In this document: positions 1 through 9,788 of the stretch, one piece after another
Layout: each line of letters begins with the position of its first letter
Numbering within the stretch: position 1 is the first letter of the stretch
Assembly: GCA_021295695.1 (NCBI GenBank)
Contig: JAGWBW010000006.1
Coordinates: forward strand, 4,483 to 68,482
Length of the DNA: 64,000 nt
Origin: Candidatus Latescibacterota bacterium
GTDB taxonomy: Bacteria; Latescibacterota; UBA2968
Reading direction: 5' to 3'
Made by a program: the position numbers and the translations under genes
Notes under the pieces: generated by a model
The model's input: only the letters and a program-made list of their open reading frames with translations
What the model was told of the DNA's origin: nothing
Database searches by the model: none

Positions 1-2
1 GG

Positions 3-242
3 TTCAAAGCCAATCGGGTGACGGTATTTTCCGACAGCGAACTCGTTGTTCGCCAGATGAATGGGACGTACAAAGTCAAAAGCGGGGGACTTTTGCCGCT
101 TTATCAAACTGCCCAAACGCAGAGTAGAACTTTTGACGGCTTTCAGATCAAACATGTGCGCCGAGAAAAAAATAAAGAAGCCGACCGATTGGCAAATTTG
201 GGCATTGCGGAAAAAGATAGTGCCGACACATCTGAAAAATAA
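3..242 (+). CDS. RNase HI-family protein, C-terminal part (5' end outside window)
   Basis: The reading frame is open from the first bases of the window, so only the last 79 residues are visible. They contain two RNase H landmarks: SDSELVVRQMNG, whose first Asp corresponds to the third catalytic carboxylate, and HVRREKNKEADRLAN, whose Asp is the fourth. The family hydrolyses RNA in RNA-DNA hybrids in the cytoplasm. The spacing and motif style fit the short YpdQ/RNase HI-like group better than classical E. coli RnhA, which is inference. The stop codon lies nine bases before rnpB, so the two may be co-transcribed or the rnpB promoter may lie inside this gene. Confidence 0.85.
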   Translation, partial: FKANRVTVFSDSELVVRQMNGTYKVKSGGLLPLYQTAQTQSRTFDGFQIKHVRREKNKEADRLANLGIAEKDSADTSEK

Positions 243-250
243 AAATATTA

Positions 251-618
251 CAAGCGGGCCGGGTGGTCGCGTCCCTTTTGGGATGAGGAAAGTCCGAGCT
301 CCACAGGGCAAAATGCTGGGTAACACCCAGGCGGGGAGACCCGATGGAAAGTGCCACAGAGAACAGACCGCCAGCGGGCGTGATGTTTTGCGCAGCGAGC
401 AAGGGTGAAACGGTGGGGTAAGAGCCCACCGCGCGACTCGGCGACGAGCGCGGCACGGTAAACCCCATTTGGAGCAAGGCCGAATAGGAGCGGAGAGATG
501 GCCCGTCTCGCTATTACGCTCGGGTAGGCTGCAAGAGGCGTCGGGTAACTGGCGTCCCAGATAAATGACCATCCGTTTGGGATACCAAACGACAGAACTC
601 GGCTTACAGGCCCGCTTG
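251..618 (+). ncRNA. rnpB: RNase P RNA, bacterial type A
   Basis: This is the catalytic RNA of RNase P, which matures tRNA 5' ends. Universally conserved blocks are visible in order: GAGGAAAGTCCGAGCTCC near 286, GGGTGAAACGGTGGGGTAAG near 404, GGCACGGTAAACCCC near 452, AGATAAATGACCATC near 560 and ACAGAACTCGGCTTACAG near 592. The ends are set by a 10-bp P1 helix: CAAGCGGGCC at 251-260 pairs with GGCCCGCTTG at 609-618. The 368-nt length and arrangement fit the ancestral A class. ORFs across this stretch are spurious. No rpoD-like promoter was clear upstream. Confidence 0.97.
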
Positions 619-702
619 TTTCAAAGCATGTGCTGAAGTGGTGTTATTCAGTAACGGCGGATTCCCACAAGGGGTCCGCCATTTGCTTAATGGAGATATT
701 GA

Positions 703-1521
703 ATGTCTTTTTTAGAAAAATACAGCGATACAGTACAACGCAACGATAGTTTTGTGTGTGTGGGGCTTGATCCCGATTCGACAAAGCTTCCCGGACATCT
801 CAAAGGAAGATCCAATCCCACGCTCGCTTTTCTCAAGGAAATTATAGCCTCCACACGGGATATTGCATGTGCCTATAAACCCAATTTTGCATTTTTTGGC
901 GCGCAGGGCATAGCGGGTTGGGAGGCACTTCGAGGCGCGATCCAATCTATTCCCAACGACATGCCAATTGTACTCGATTTCAAAGCTGGCGACATTGGTA
1001 ATACAGCAGAACACTATGCATACATGGCGTATTGCCAACTCGGCGTTGATGCAGTGACAGTCAACCCTCTGATGGGAACAGATGCTATTGATCCCTTTTT
1101 GACTTATCAAAACGGCTGTGCCTTCCTTTTGTGTCTTACATCCAATCCCGGATCGGCCGATATTTTACGCCTCAATACAGACCACGGCGTGCTTTATGAG
1201 GTCCTCGCGCAAAAAGCAGTGGAATGGTCACGAAAAGGACCCTGCGGTCTCGTTGTGGGCGCGACACATCCCAACGACTTAAAAACCATTCGCGCGATTG
1301 CCACCGATCTCCCCATCCTTTTGCCCGGTGTGGGGACGCAAGGCGGTCAGACTAATGCAATTGTCCAGAATGGTCTGAACAATAAAGGCAGTGGTATTCT
1401 CGTCAACTCGTCGCGCAGCATCCTCTACGCTTCCAGTGGTACCGACTTTGCAGACGCCGCTCGACAATCTGCGGAAGATCTGCGCCAGGTGCTCAATAGC
1501 GCGAAAGACGGTAAAAGGTGA
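703..1521 (+). CDS. pyrF: Orotidine 5'-phosphate decarboxylase (type 2)
   Basis: This enzyme decarboxylates OMP to UMP, the last step of de novo pyrimidine synthesis, in the cytoplasm. The 272-residue protein has the core motif LDFKAGDIGNTAEHY, with the catalytic Asp-Lys-Asp network at D92, K94 and D97. The phosphate-binding end includes LLPGVGTQGGQ. Its length (about 270 against 230 residues) and the FKAGDI form match the type 2 family, as in mycobacteria and many deep-branching phyla. The start is ATG with GGAG eight bases upstream. The ABC-F gene begins one base after the stop, so the two form an operon. Confidence 0.95.
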   Translation: MSFLEKYSDTVQRNDSFVCVGLDPDSTKLPGHLKGRSNPTLAFLKEIIASTRDIACAYKPNFAFFGAQGIAGWEALRGAIQSIPNDMPIVLDFKAGDIGNTAEHYAYMAYCQLGVDAVTVNPLMGTDAIDPFLTYQNGCAFLLCLTSNPGSADILRLNTDHGVLYEVLAQKAVEWSRKGPCGLVVGATHPNDLKTIRAIATDLPILLPGVGTQGGQTNAIVQNGLNNKGSGILVNSSRSILYASSGTDFADAARQSAEDLRQVLNSAKDGKR

Positions 1522-1522
1522 C

Positions 1523-3397
1523 ATGGCACTTATTCAACTCGAAGATATCTGGAAATCTTTCGGCGCGTACGATGTGCTCACTGGTATTTATTGGCAAATT
1601 GATCCGGGTGAGCGCATTGGGCTTGTCGGCCCCAATGGGTGTGGTAAAACCACGTTGCTTCGGATCATAACCGAAGAAAGTCTGCCCGACCGCGGACAGC
1701 TGCACCGACAGCGTGGCCTCAACATTGGATTTCTGACACAAGAACCCATATTTGATCCAGAATGCACAGTCATGGATGCAGCACTCGATGCTTTTGCCGA
1801 TATTCTGGCACTGCAACATCGCCTTCAGAATTTGGAAAAAGCCATGGCTGAGGGTGAAAATTCCGATGCTGTGCTCAATGATTACGGGCATCTCCGCGAC
1901 CAGTATGAGCACATGGGTGGGTATGCGACAGAAGCCCGTACCAAAGCCATTCTCTTTGGCCTCGGGTTTTGCGAAACCGATCTGAAATTGCCGACTCAAG
2001 TGCTCAGTGGCGGACAGAAAAATCGTCTGGCTCTTGCCCAATTGCTCGCACGAGAACCCGATCTGTTGCTCCTGGACGAGCCGACTAACCATCTCGATCT
2101 GCAAGCTATAGAATGGCTCGAGTACTTTCTCTCGGATTATGCCAATGCCTTTGTCATCATTTCTCACGACCGCACTTTTCTCGAGCGCACTGTGACCAAA
2201 ATTGTAGATTTGGAGCGCGGCGTGATCGAGCAGTATTCGGGAACCTATTCCTTTTATATTCAGGAAAAAGAGCAACGCCGCGCACAGCAGCAAAAAGCCT
2301 ATCGGGCGCAGCAAGCGCATATCGAGCGCACCGAAGAGTATATCCGCCGCAATATCGCCGGGCAAAAGACCAAACAAGCGCAGAGCCGACGCAGGGCACT
2401 CGAAAAACTCGACCGCGTAGAAAGCGTTGTGCAACAACGCGATATTGCGCTCAAATTTAACGCCACTACACGTGGTGGAGATCGCGTCCTGCAGGTTGAA
2501 AATCTCACCAAAGCCTATCCTGGCCGTCCTCTATTTGCCGATCTCAGCTTCACATTGTGGCGGGGCGAGCGCCTTGGCATTATAGGTCCCAATGGTTCGG
2601 GCAAATCCGTACTCTTGCAAATTTTTATGGAACAACTCGCATCGGACTCGGGGCGCATTATCCCGGGAAAAGGTCTCGAGATCGGTTATTACGCGCAAAC
2701 CCGTCAGGACCTGAATCCCAATTTGAGCGTTCTCGAAGAAATCTGGTCGCTCACGCCCAATGTCCCAGAAGTTGAGATTAGAAACTTTCTGGGTGCTTTT
2801 CTTTTTTCTGGAGACGATGTGGAGCGCGAGACGGGTTCGCTCAGTGGTGGAGAACAAAGTCGCGTTGCCCTGGCAAAACTCATGCGTTCACCTCTCAATC
2901 TGCTGGTGCTCGACGAGCCTACCAACCATCTGGATATCGCCGCCCGCCATGTGCTTGAAAGCGCGCTTGATGCTTTTGAGGGGACTGTGATCGCGGTTTC
3001 ACATGACCGGTATTTTCTCAACCGTCTGGTCAGTCGCCTGCTCGTGCTTGGCAACGGAAAGTGGCAACTGGTAGATGGCAATTACGATAGTTACCAGCGT
3101 CAGATGCAGGATGCAGAAATACCGACTGTAAAGAACACACCCAAAACGCAAACCGACTATAAAAGCCGAAAGCGTGTCATGCGGCAGCAGCAAAGACGAG
3201 AGCTCCGCCTGGCTGAAATAGAAGATGCGATTGCAGCACTCGAGGGCCAGGCCGATCAGATAGCTGAAGAAATGGCGCGAGAAGACCTCGCTACCGACTG
3301 GCACCGCCTGAAAGAACTGGCGGAAGAAAAGGAAGAGGTTCAAAATAAAATGAATCGCTTATTTGAGGAATGGGAAGTTTTGGAAAGAGAAAAATGA
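1523..3397 (+). CDS. ABC-F family ATPase (Uup/EttA-like)
   Basis: A soluble protein of 624 residues with two ABC nucleotide-binding domains and no membrane segment. Domain 1 has Walker A GPNGCGKTT (residues 36-44), signature LSGGQKNRL (about 160) and LLLDEPTNHLDL. A charged interdomain linker at about 255-320 corresponds to the P-site tolerance element. Domain 2 has GPNGSGKS (about 354), LSGGEQSRV (about 440) and a second DEPTNHLD. A C-terminal coiled coil (about 560-624) resembles that of Uup. Known members act on stalled ribosomes. The frame is open further upstream inside pyrF, but the ATG at 1523 has an AAAGGTGA ribosome site and removes a non-homologous extension. Confidence 0.92.
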   Translation: MALIQLEDIWKSFGAYDVLTGIYWQIDPGERIGLVGPNGCGKTTLLRIITEESLPDRGQLHRQRGLNIGFLTQEPIFDPECTVMDAALDAFADILALQHRLQNLEKAMAEGENSDAVLNDYGHLRDQYEHMGGYATEARTKAILFGLGFCETDLKLPTQVLSGGQKNRLALAQLLAREPDLLLLDEPTNHLDLQAIEWLEYFLSDYANAFVIISHDRTFLERTVTKIVDLERGVIEQYSGTYSFYIQEKEQRRAQQQKAYRAQQAHIERTEEYIRRNIAGQKTKQAQSRRRALEKLDRVESVVQQRDIALKFNATTRGGDRVLQVENLTKAYPGRPLFADLSFTLWRGERLGIIGPNGSGKSVLLQIFMEQLASDSGRIIPGKGLEIGYYAQTRQDLNPNLSVLEEIWSLTPNVPEVEIRNFLGAFLFSGDDVERETGSLSGGEQSRVALAKLMRSPLNLLVLDEPTNHLDIAARHVLESALDAFEGTVIAVSHDRYFLNRLVSRLLVLGNGKWQLVDGNYDSYQRQMQDAEIPTVKNTPKTQTDYKSRKRVMRQQQRRELRLAEIEDAIAALEGQADQIAEEMAREDLATDWHRLKELAEEKEEVQNKMNRLFEEWEVLEREK

Positions 3398-3421
3398 GCG
3401 GTGTGCGGATAAAAACCGTTA

Positions 3422-3469
3422 TAAAAGAAAAAACTCGGCTTTTATAGTAGTGCCGAGTTTTTTCTTTTA
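3422..3469. terminator. Bidirectional intrinsic terminator between ABC-F gene and fabZ
   Basis: A perfect 18-bp inverted repeat, with arms at 3422-3439 and 3452-3469, has a 12-nt loop. It has GC-rich inner pairs (ACTCGGC/GCCGAGT) and A/T runs on both outer sides, so it would end transcription of the plus-strand ABC-F gene and of the converging minus-strand fabZ operon. Confidence 0.93.
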
Positions 3470-3486
3470 GGCCAGGCGAATTGGGA

Positions 3487-3936
3487 CTACAAATCCTCGC
3501 GTTTTGCAAACATCGCCATCAATTCGGCCTGTGCAGCGACTTCGCCATCCACTGTGGCTTCACCAAGCCCTTTGCACACATTGCGGCGTTTTTGGCCTAC
3601 TTCGACTTTTAGCTGAAGTTGATCGCCGGGCACAACTTGTCTTCGGAAACGGGCCTTGTCAATGCCCATGAACAATGGGATCAAATCGCTTTCCTGTCCA
3701 TCACTCATCAAAATTGCAGCAGCCTGAGCCAGTGCTTCAATAATGAGCACGCCCGGCATTACGGGATTACCGGGGAAATGCCCCTGAAAAAATGGCTCAT
3801 TAGCCGACACATTTTTGTACGCGATCAATCGTTCGCCAGGCACCAACTCGGTTACGCGATCCACGAGAAGAAAAGGGTAACGATGCGGTAGAATTTTTTC
3901 AATATCTCTAATATCCAGAGTCACGGCATCCTCCAA
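3487..3936 (-). CDS. fabZ: 3-hydroxyacyl-[acyl-carrier-protein] dehydratase
   Basis: FabZ dehydrates 3-hydroxyacyl-ACP in type II fatty acid synthesis. The 149-residue hot-dog-fold protein carries [11 protein letters not shown] near residues 18-28, the catalytic His in [11 protein letters not shown] (H53) and the catalytic Glu in LIIEALAQ (E67). Length is normal. It lies downstream of skp and bamA, the usual proteobacterial context, except that lpxD, normally between skp and fabZ, is absent. A terminator-like hairpin separates it from skp, so it may have its own promoter in the short gap. Confidence 0.96.
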   Translation of the reverse strand: MEDAVTLDIRDIEKILPHRYPFLLVDRVTELVPGERLIAYKNVSANEPFFQGHFPGNPVMPGVLIIEALAQAAAILMSDGQESDLIPLFMGIDKARFRRQVVPGDQLQLKVEVGQKRRNVCKGLGEATVDGEVAAQAELMAMFAKREDL

Positions 3937-3947
3937 TGTTCACATTA

Positions 3948-3988
3948 AAAAGTCTCCGGTCACCCCGCGGGGTAAATCAGAGACTTTT
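3948..3988 (-). terminator. Intrinsic terminator after the skp-like gene
   Basis: On the minus strand a 9-bp stem (AAAAGTCTC with GAGACTTTT; plus-strand arms 3948-3956 and 3980-3988) is followed by TTTTTAATG. A second 12-base palindrome, ACCCCGCGGGGT at 3962-3973, sits in the loop. It lies between skp and fabZ and would uncouple them. Confidence 0.7.
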
Positions 3989-4014
3989 AAAAAACAACAT
4001 ATACAGATGATTTG

Positions 4015-4563
4015 CTATGGTCCCTCGGTTTTCGCTTTGGTCTCGAGATCTTTGGCAAGTGCTTCGAGGACCTTGTCGGTCAAATCGTGTGCCTCTTTCG
4101 CATAGGCCAGGGCAGTCGAATTGAGCACAAAATCAAAACCTTCGTCCTCTGCCACTTGTTTGATAACCGCATTCACTGTTTGAATAATGGGTTCGGACAA
4201 TTCCGCGGTTTTGCGCGCGAGACGGCCTTGCGGGGAGGTGGCGTCTTGCACAAACCGCTGTAGTTCCTGCTGTTTTTTCATAATGGCCTGCTGCTCTTCT
4301 TTTTTGCGTTTGTCACTCAAAAGGAGAGATTGACGTTCGTAGGTATCCTGCATCTTGGCCAGATCGTTTTGCATGGTGCTCATCTCTCGCTCGATTTCAT
4401 CTTCGTAACGGTTAAATTCTCTCAAAGCATCTTGATAGGGTTTGTACTGATCCAAAATTTTTTGCGAATCAATATACCCCAGCTTTAGCTCCGCGCCAGC
4501 AGTACTGGCTATGCCAGTTAGTGCCAGAGATAGCGCGACATAAAATAGGCGACAGCGTGTCAT
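4015..4563 (-). CDS. skp: OmpH/Skp-family periplasmic chaperone
   Basis: A 182-residue protein of the OmpH/Skp family, periplasmic chaperones that hold unfolded outer-membrane proteins for the BAM complex. An N-terminal signal peptide ends near the Ala-rich STAGA (residues 20-24). The mature start, LKLGYIDSQKILDQYKPYQ, is typical of the family and is followed by a long Lys/Glu/Gln-rich coiled-coil hairpin (about 45-130). The chosen ATG at 4563 has a strong GGAGGGAG ribosome site; a 15-residue longer frame would put a non-signal extension before the signal peptide. It follows bamA by about 70 bases. Confidence 0.92.
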   Translation of the reverse strand: MTRCRLFYVALSLALTGIASTAGAELKLGYIDSQKILDQYKPYQDALREFNRYEDEIEREMSTMQNDLAKMQDTYERQSLLLSDKRKKEEQQAIMKKQQELQRFVQDATSPQGRLARKTAELSEPIIQTVNAVIKQVAEDEGFDFVLNSTALAYAKEAHDLTDKVLEALAKDLETKAKTEGP

Positions 4564-4634
4564 CAAAAACTCCCTCCGTGAATAAAACTTTTGGCCCTCC
4601 CTTCCCATCCAGGGGTATGGGAGGAGCCTGACCG

Positions 4635-6926
4635 CTAATAAAATTGCGGACCGAATTGGAAATGCGTCATCATCTGTACAGATTGACCATCGACACGCCG
4701 ACGGTCAAATCCCCATGCAAAATCAAATCCCATAATACCTACCACAGGCGCCACAATCCGAATGCCAAAACCGGCCGAACGACGCATATCCGTCAGGCTG
4801 ATCCGATCCAGACTTCCCCAGGCATTGCCCGCATCGGCAAAAATGAGACCATAAAACTGATTGGGCACAATGGGAATACTGATTTCTGCGTTAAATAACA
4901 ACTGCGCGACGCCCCCAATTGGTTCACCCCTGTTTTGTGGTCCCACTGAGCGGTCGGGATAACCGCGCAACATGGTGCCTTCAAAAATATCGACGCCGCC
5001 TGGCTGATACAACTCCTGGTAAGGAACGCTCTCGGGGCCATAACTGGCGACAAAGCCCAATTGCGACCGCACATTTAAGGCCAATCGCCAGAATATAGGA
5101 AAGTAAAAACTCGTGACAATATCGTGCTTGTGAAAATCTCTATTACCGCCCAAAAATCCGCCAGCCAATGCGGGCGAATAGGAAATGACGCCTCCAGATG
5201 TGGGAAAAATCGGCAAATCGCGGCTGTCGCGGGTCAAGTTCGCGCTGATGCTGCTGGTTATATTGTCCTGATAAAAGGGATTGCTTACATCTGTACTGTC
5301 GGAAAAATTGATAAAGGCAACCTTCTCGAGGCGATATCCTCCAGAAATACGCGAATAATCGGGCCAGCGCAGCCTGCGTCCGAGGCGAAATGCGCCGCCC
5401 TCTGTGCGCTGATCGAAGTCAGCCACGCCATAAGTTGCCAGTCGTATGGTGCTTCGGAACAGCGATGCTGATATACTCGTGGGGGTGTTGCGGAACCACG
5501 GTTCGGTAAACCCAATGCTAAAGGTTTCGCGGCGCGACCCAAACTCCCACTGGAAATCGAGTTGTTGTCCATTGCCTCTAAAATTGGGAATTTGCAACCC
5601 AATGGTGCCAATGAGCTTGTCGCGTTCGCTATATCCCGCCCCGATAGACGCCGTACCTGTTGATTTTTCTTCTATGGTGAACGCGAGGTCGATCTCCGAT
5701 GTTTCTTCTACCGCGATAGGCTCGGGTAACACATTGGTGAAAAAGTTGAGTTGCATGACTTCGCGCACGCTGCGCTCCAAAAGTGCGCGGCTAAACGTAT
5801 CGCCTGGCCGCACGCGCAACTCGCGTCGAATCACGCGATCTTTGGTTTTGGTATTGCCCGTAATCAGAATTTTGCGAATTGTCCATGGATCTTTTTCGAC
5901 CACGTCAAAATGCACATTGACCACGTGACCTTCAATAGGTTTTTGTTGCGGAAAAACCTGCGCGCCTATATGCCCGATGTCCATATAGGCATTTTGCAAC
6001 TGCTCCCGCGATTTTAAGACGCGCTCCTCGTTGTAAACCGCGCCGGAATCGACCACAATAAAGTGAGAAAAGCCCGCATCCGTGATTTTCTCATTGCCCG
6101 ACCAACTCACTGCACCAAAGCGATAAAGTGGTCCTTCTTCGATAGTGATATCGAGATACATATCTTTTTTTACAGGGCCGTAGGACAGACTATCAGATAC
6201 AATTGCCGCTTCTCGATATCCGTTTTGTCGGTAAAAGGCCAAAACCAATTCTTTATCGTCGGGATAAGTTTCCTCGCTGTATTTGCCCCCCCCAAACCAC
6301 CAGCCGTCTTGTTTGGTCTCCTTCATCTGCTTGCGCAGTTGCTTTTCGGTCAATGCCGTATTGCCGTGGAAACGGATTTTTTTTAGATTGACCTTTTCGC
6401 CCTCTTGCATTTCAAAGGTCAATGGCAATCGTCCATCTTCATCAACTGCCTCTTCTTTCACATCCACTGAGGCGAGCAAATAGCCTTTTTTGCGGTAGAG
6501 AGCGACCAATTTGTTGACCGATCTCTTTTTTTCTCGCGGCCGTATCAACTGGCCTTCAATCAATGCCAGTTCGCGTTTTAGTGTCTTATCCTTTATAGCG
6601 CGATTGCCCGTCAAAACCACCTCACCCAAACGCGGTACGGCTTTCAAATCAATAATAACAGCCACACCATCTGGCACTTGATCTATAGAAATTTTGATGT
6701 CAGAAAACAGACCGCTTTTGTAAAGATTGCGAATCACCCGCGCGGCTTCGCCTTCTACCAGATTCTGCCCTTTGAATAAACCGCTTTGGGATTCGATAAA
6801 AGAAGTCTCAACCCAATCATTGCCCTGAATGCGGATCTCCTGAATCACTGGACCTTCTTGGGCATCCGTGTGACCGCCCAATAGTACCATAATGACCAAA
6901 ATACTGTACGTACAAAATTTTTTCAC
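4635..6926 (-). CDS. bamA: Outer membrane protein assembly factor BamA
   Basis: The core insertase of the BAM complex, which folds beta-barrel proteins into the outer membrane. The 763-residue protein has a signal peptide (1-22, ending HTDA), five successive POTRA-like repeats (about 25-420, each with the G-N/V-I pattern, e.g. IRIQGNDWVETSFI and ILITGNTKTKDRVI), and an Omp85 16-strand barrel (about 420-763). The barrel includes the conserved loop around TMLRGYPDRSVGP, the VRGF-motif equivalent. The chain ends in an aromatic residue (FGPQFY), the usual barrel-recognition signal. It is first in the bamA-skp unit. Confidence 0.96.
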   Translation of the reverse strand: MKKFCTYSILVIMVLLGGHTDAQEGPVIQEIRIQGNDWVETSFIESQSGLFKGQNLVEGEAARVIRNLYKSGLFSDIKISIDQVPDGVAVIIDLKAVPRLGEVVLTGNRAIKDKTLKRELALIEGQLIRPREKKRSVNKLVALYRKKGYLLASVDVKEEAVDEDGRLPLTFEMQEGEKVNLKKIRFHGNTALTEKQLRKQMKETKQDGWWFGGGKYSEETYPDDKELVLAFYRQNGYREAAIVSDSLSYGPVKKDMYLDITIEEGPLYRFGAVSWSGNEKITDAGFSHFIVVDSGAVYNEERVLKSREQLQNAYMDIGHIGAQVFPQQKPIEGHVVNVHFDVVEKDPWTIRKILITGNTKTKDRVIRRELRVRPGDTFSRALLERSVREVMQLNFFTNVLPEPIAVEETSEIDLAFTIEEKSTGTASIGAGYSERDKLIGTIGLQIPNFRGNGQQLDFQWEFGSRRETFSIGFTEPWFRNTPTSISASLFRSTIRLATYGVADFDQRTEGGAFRLGRRLRWPDYSRISGGYRLEKVAFINFSDSTDVSNPFYQDNITSSISANLTRDSRDLPIFPTSGGVISYSPALAGGFLGGNRDFHKHDIVTSFYFPIFWRLALNVRSQLGFVASYGPESVPYQELYQPGGVDIFEGTMLRGYPDRSVGPQNRGEPIGGVAQLLFNAEISIPIVPNQFYGLIFADAGNAWGSLDRISLTDMRRSAGFGIRIVAPVVGIMGFDFAWGFDRRRVDGQSVQMMTHFQFGPQFY

Positions 6927-7022
6927 GTTGCGAAGTACCTATCTAAAAACAGACATGCGTTCCTTTTTTCGGATTTGTAAGCCTCAAACGCCCAACATAG
7001 AAAAATGTTCCGACTGTACGAC

Positions 7023-7052
7023 AAACAGCCCGGACTGCTGCCCGGGCCGTTT
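7023..7052 (-). terminator. Hairpin downstream of clpC, possible terminator
   Basis: Arms AAACAGCCCGG (7023-7033) and CCGGGCCGTTT (7042-7052) form an 11-bp stem with one wobble pair between clpC and bamA. There is no T-run on the minus-strand side, so factor-independent termination is uncertain. Confidence 0.4.
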
Positions 7053-7075
7053 GGGTATTGACCGCACCTTCACGA

Positions 7076-9667
7076 TCATGCTTTGTTCCTGTTTACCACT
7101 TCCTCTTCACCGATGGGATCTCCCGATTTGCCCTGGTCTTCAACTTTTTCATCAAGATCATCCGCCTCGCTTTCATCGGCGAAGTTGAGCGTATTGTCTT
7201 TTTTACTCATCTGAACCTCGGTCGTGTCTTTCGATTCTTTTTTCGCGATAGAATCTCCTTCAAAGTTGAGCGTATCGCCTTTTTTGCTCACCCGAACCTT
7301 GCAGCCATCCACAAAGTGGCCCAGAATGATCTCTTCGGCCAGGGGATCTTCAATCATCTTTTGAATGGTGCGCCGCAGATGCCGCGCGCCATACGTCGGA
7401 TCATAGCCCCTCTCGGCGATCAAACTCTTGGCTCCCTGTGTGAGGCGTACTTCAATATCGCGTTCTGCAACGCGAGCGAGAATTTTTTCAAGCTCGATAT
7501 CGACGATCTGAATAATTTCTTTTCGATCCAACGGATTGAAAATCACCGTTTCATCCAGGCGATTGATAAATTCGGGATTAAATGTCTTTTTGACTTCTTC
7601 ATTGATGCGCTCTTCCATTTTTTCCCGGATTGATTTTTTGTCTGACCGGCCAAATCCCAAACCCCCTGCCTTTTGCAGATCTCTGGTTCCCAGATTGGAT
7701 GTCATGATCAGAATGGTATTTTTGAAATTTACCTTGCGCCCAAAGCTATCTGTCAAGCGTCCTTCATCCAATACCTGCAAGAGAATATTAAACACATCGG
7801 GATGGGCTTTTTCAATTTCATCGAGTAAAACCACCGAATAGGGACGCCGGCGCACTTTCTCCGTCAGTTGTCCGCCCTCGTCGTATCCCACATAACCAGG
7901 CGGTGCACCAACGAGTCGAGACACCGCGAATTTTTCCATATATTCCGACATATCTACGGTTATGAGTGCATCTTCATCGTCAAATAGGTACTGCGCCAGT
8001 GCTTGCGCCAAGTACGTTTTGCCAATACCCGTGGGGCCGAGGAATAAAAATGTGCCGATTGGGCGATTGGGGTCTTTGAGGCCCGCGCGCGTGCGCCGAA
8101 TGGAGCGACATACCGTGGAAACCGCTTCTTCTTGACCGATCACTCGTTTTTGCAACTCGGACGCCATGTTGATCAGTCTTTCGGATTCGGCTTGTGCCAG
8201 CCGAAACACAGGAATGCCGGTCATGCTCGAAATTACTTCGGCAATGTGTTCTTCTGTCACTTCGACCACATCATCTGTCACCTGCACTTCCCAGGCCTGG
8301 CGCATATTTTCGAGTTCGCTTTTGAGTTCCCGCTCGCGATCGCGCAATCTGGCCGCCTCTTCAAATTGTTGATTTTCGGCAGCTTTATCTTTTTTTCGCG
8401 TAATCTCGCCAATAGCCATCTCGATTTCCTTGATCTCTTCGGGGGGATTGAGGCGGGACAATCGCACCCGCGCTCCCGTTTCATCGATTACATCGATGGC
8501 CTTGTCGGGCAAGTGCCTATCGCTGATGTAGCGGTCGGCCATTTGTGCAGCTGCTTCGATAGCTTCGGGTAAAAAAGACACTTTGTGATGTGTCTCATAA
8601 CTGTCTTTCAGGCCCTTGAGAATTTCAATGGTCTCATCCACTGAAGGGGCATCGACCACAATCGTCTGGAAACGCCGCTCGAGTGCGCCATCCTTTTCAA
8701 TATATTTTCGATATTCGTCTAAGGTCGTTGCACCAATGCATTGCAACTCGCCGCGGGAGAGAGAGGGTTTAAACATATTGGACGCATCCAGCGTACCCTC
8801 GGCACTACCGGCACCGACAATGGTGTGCAACTCATCGATAAAAATAATTACATTCTGGCTTTGCTGGAGTTCATTCATCACGGCTTTCAGACGCTCTTCA
8901 AACTGCCCGCGGTATTTTGTGCCGGCGACAATGCCGCCCATATCGAGTGTGACCACGCGCTTATCCAGCAAAATTTGTGGGACCCGTCGTCCTACAATGC
9001 GCTGCGCCAATCCTTCAATGATCTGCGTTTTACCCACGCCGGGTTCGCCCACCAGCACCGGGTTATTTTTTTTGCGTCTGGCCAGCACCTGTGACACCCG
9101 TTCGATTTCGCGATCACGACCAATGGTCGGATCCAATTTGCCTTGCCGCGCCAGATCGGTTAAATCGCGTCCGAAATGATCGAGGAAAGGCGTTTTGCTT
9201 TTTCTTTTTTCGCGCCTACCCGACGAAGATTTTCCTTGCAAAACGGCAATCACCTCCTCCTTGGCGGTTCTGTGATCTACGCCGAATGTGACCAAAATCT
9301 GTGCGGCAACCCCGTCTTTATCTTTCAACAGAGCCAACAGAAGATGGCTGGTTCTCACGACTCGGCTCTTCATTTCTTTGGCTTCATTGGCTGCAATTTC
9401 GAGAATTTGCTTTGCGCGGGGCGTAAAAGGCACTTCGCCCATCGTCATTGAACTGCCAGAAGAGGCGACAAAATCGTCGATGGATTGCTTGATACTTTCG
9501 AGATTTAGGTTCAGATTTGTCAGTACCTGGACGGCCGTACTTTTGCCCCCGCGTATGATGCCCAGTAGCAAATGCTCGGTTCCTATGTAATTGTGTCCCA
9601 GGCGCGCTGCTTCTTCGCGAGCGAGTTGCATGACCTGCTTCACCTGGTCTGAAAACATACTGTTCAT
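7076..9667 (-). CDS. clpC: ATP-dependent Clp protease ATP-binding subunit ClpC
   Basis: An HSP100/AAA+ unfoldase that feeds substrates to ClpP. The 863-residue protein has a double Clp-N domain (1-150), AAA+ domain 1 with GEPGVGKT (207-214), a UVR/middle region around [19 protein letters not shown] (about 424-450), AAA+ domain 2 with GPTGIGKT (about 541-548), and a ClpB-D2-small domain. The last 75 residues are unusual: charged and low-complexity, with a duplicated [13 protein letters not shown] / [13 protein letters not shown] element. The ATG at 9667 is preferred because AGAGGAG lies seven bases upstream; a longer frame reaches 9727. No clpP or ctsR is visible nearby. Confidence 0.95.
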   Translation of the reverse strand: MNSMFSDQVKQVMQLAREEAARLGHNYIGTEHLLLGIIRGGKSTAVQVLTNLNLNLESIKQSIDDFVASSGSSMTMGEVPFTPRAKQILEIAANEAKEMKSRVVRTSHLLLALLKDKDGVAAQILVTFGVDHRTAKEEVIAVLQGKSSSGRREKRKSKTPFLDHFGRDLTDLARQGKLDPTIGRDREIERVSQVLARRKKNNPVLVGEPGVGKTQIIEGLAQRIVGRRVPQILLDKRVVTLDMGGIVAGTKYRGQFEERLKAVMNELQQSQNVIIFIDELHTIVGAGSAEGTLDASNMFKPSLSRGELQCIGATTLDEYRKYIEKDGALERRFQTIVVDAPSVDETIEILKGLKDSYETHHKVSFLPEAIEAAAQMADRYISDRHLPDKAIDVIDETGARVRLSRLNPPEEIKEIEMAIGEITRKKDKAAENQQFEEAARLRDRERELKSELENMRQAWEVQVTDDVVEVTEEHIAEVISSMTGIPVFRLAQAESERLINMASELQKRVIGQEEAVSTVCRSIRRTRAGLKDPNRPIGTFLFLGPTGIGKTYLAQALAQYLFDDEDALITVDMSEYMEKFAVSRLVGAPPGYVGYDEGGQLTEKVRRRPYSVVLLDEIEKAHPDVFNILLQVLDEGRLTDSFGRKVNFKNTILIMTSNLGTRDLQKAGGLGFGRSDKKSIREKMEERINEEVKKTFNPEFINRLDETVIFNPLDRKEIIQIVDIELEKILARVAERDIEVRLTQGAKSLIAERGYDPTYGARHLRRTIQKMIEDPLAEEIILGHFVDGCKVRVSKKGDTLNFEGDSIAKKESKDTTEVQMSKKDNTLNFADESEADDLDEKVEDQGKSGDPIGEEEVVNRNKA
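7158..7306 (-). repeat. Two-copy tandem repeat in the clpC 3' end
   Basis: A unit of 81 bp (27 codons) occurs twice, anchored by AAGTTGAGCGTAT at 7182 and 7263, and encodes the repeated SKK-x2-TLNF element of the ClpC tail. Being a multiple of three, the duplication keeps the frame. Confidence 0.75.
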
Positions 9668-9788
9668 CGAATACTCCTCTCGCCTGACCGCTTGAGAAAT
9701 CTGGCGAAGCGTGATTTTGATTCCCATATATAACAGTTTATAAAGAAAAACTCAACACTGTTTCGTTTGGTCCCACACGCTTTGTTAT

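Noticed and set aside
148-477. 109-codon minus-strand ORF
   Set aside because: Lies across rnpB; the conserved RNA structure explains the sequence.
656-680. Hairpin GGCGGA/TCCGCC before pyrF as an rnpB terminator
   Set aside because: Six-bp outer stem but no T-run after it; could equally be a leader structure. Not strong enough to list as a terminator.
1493-2437. 314-codon minus-strand ORF
   Set aside because: Antisense to the ABC-F gene, whose Walker and signature motifs are intact.
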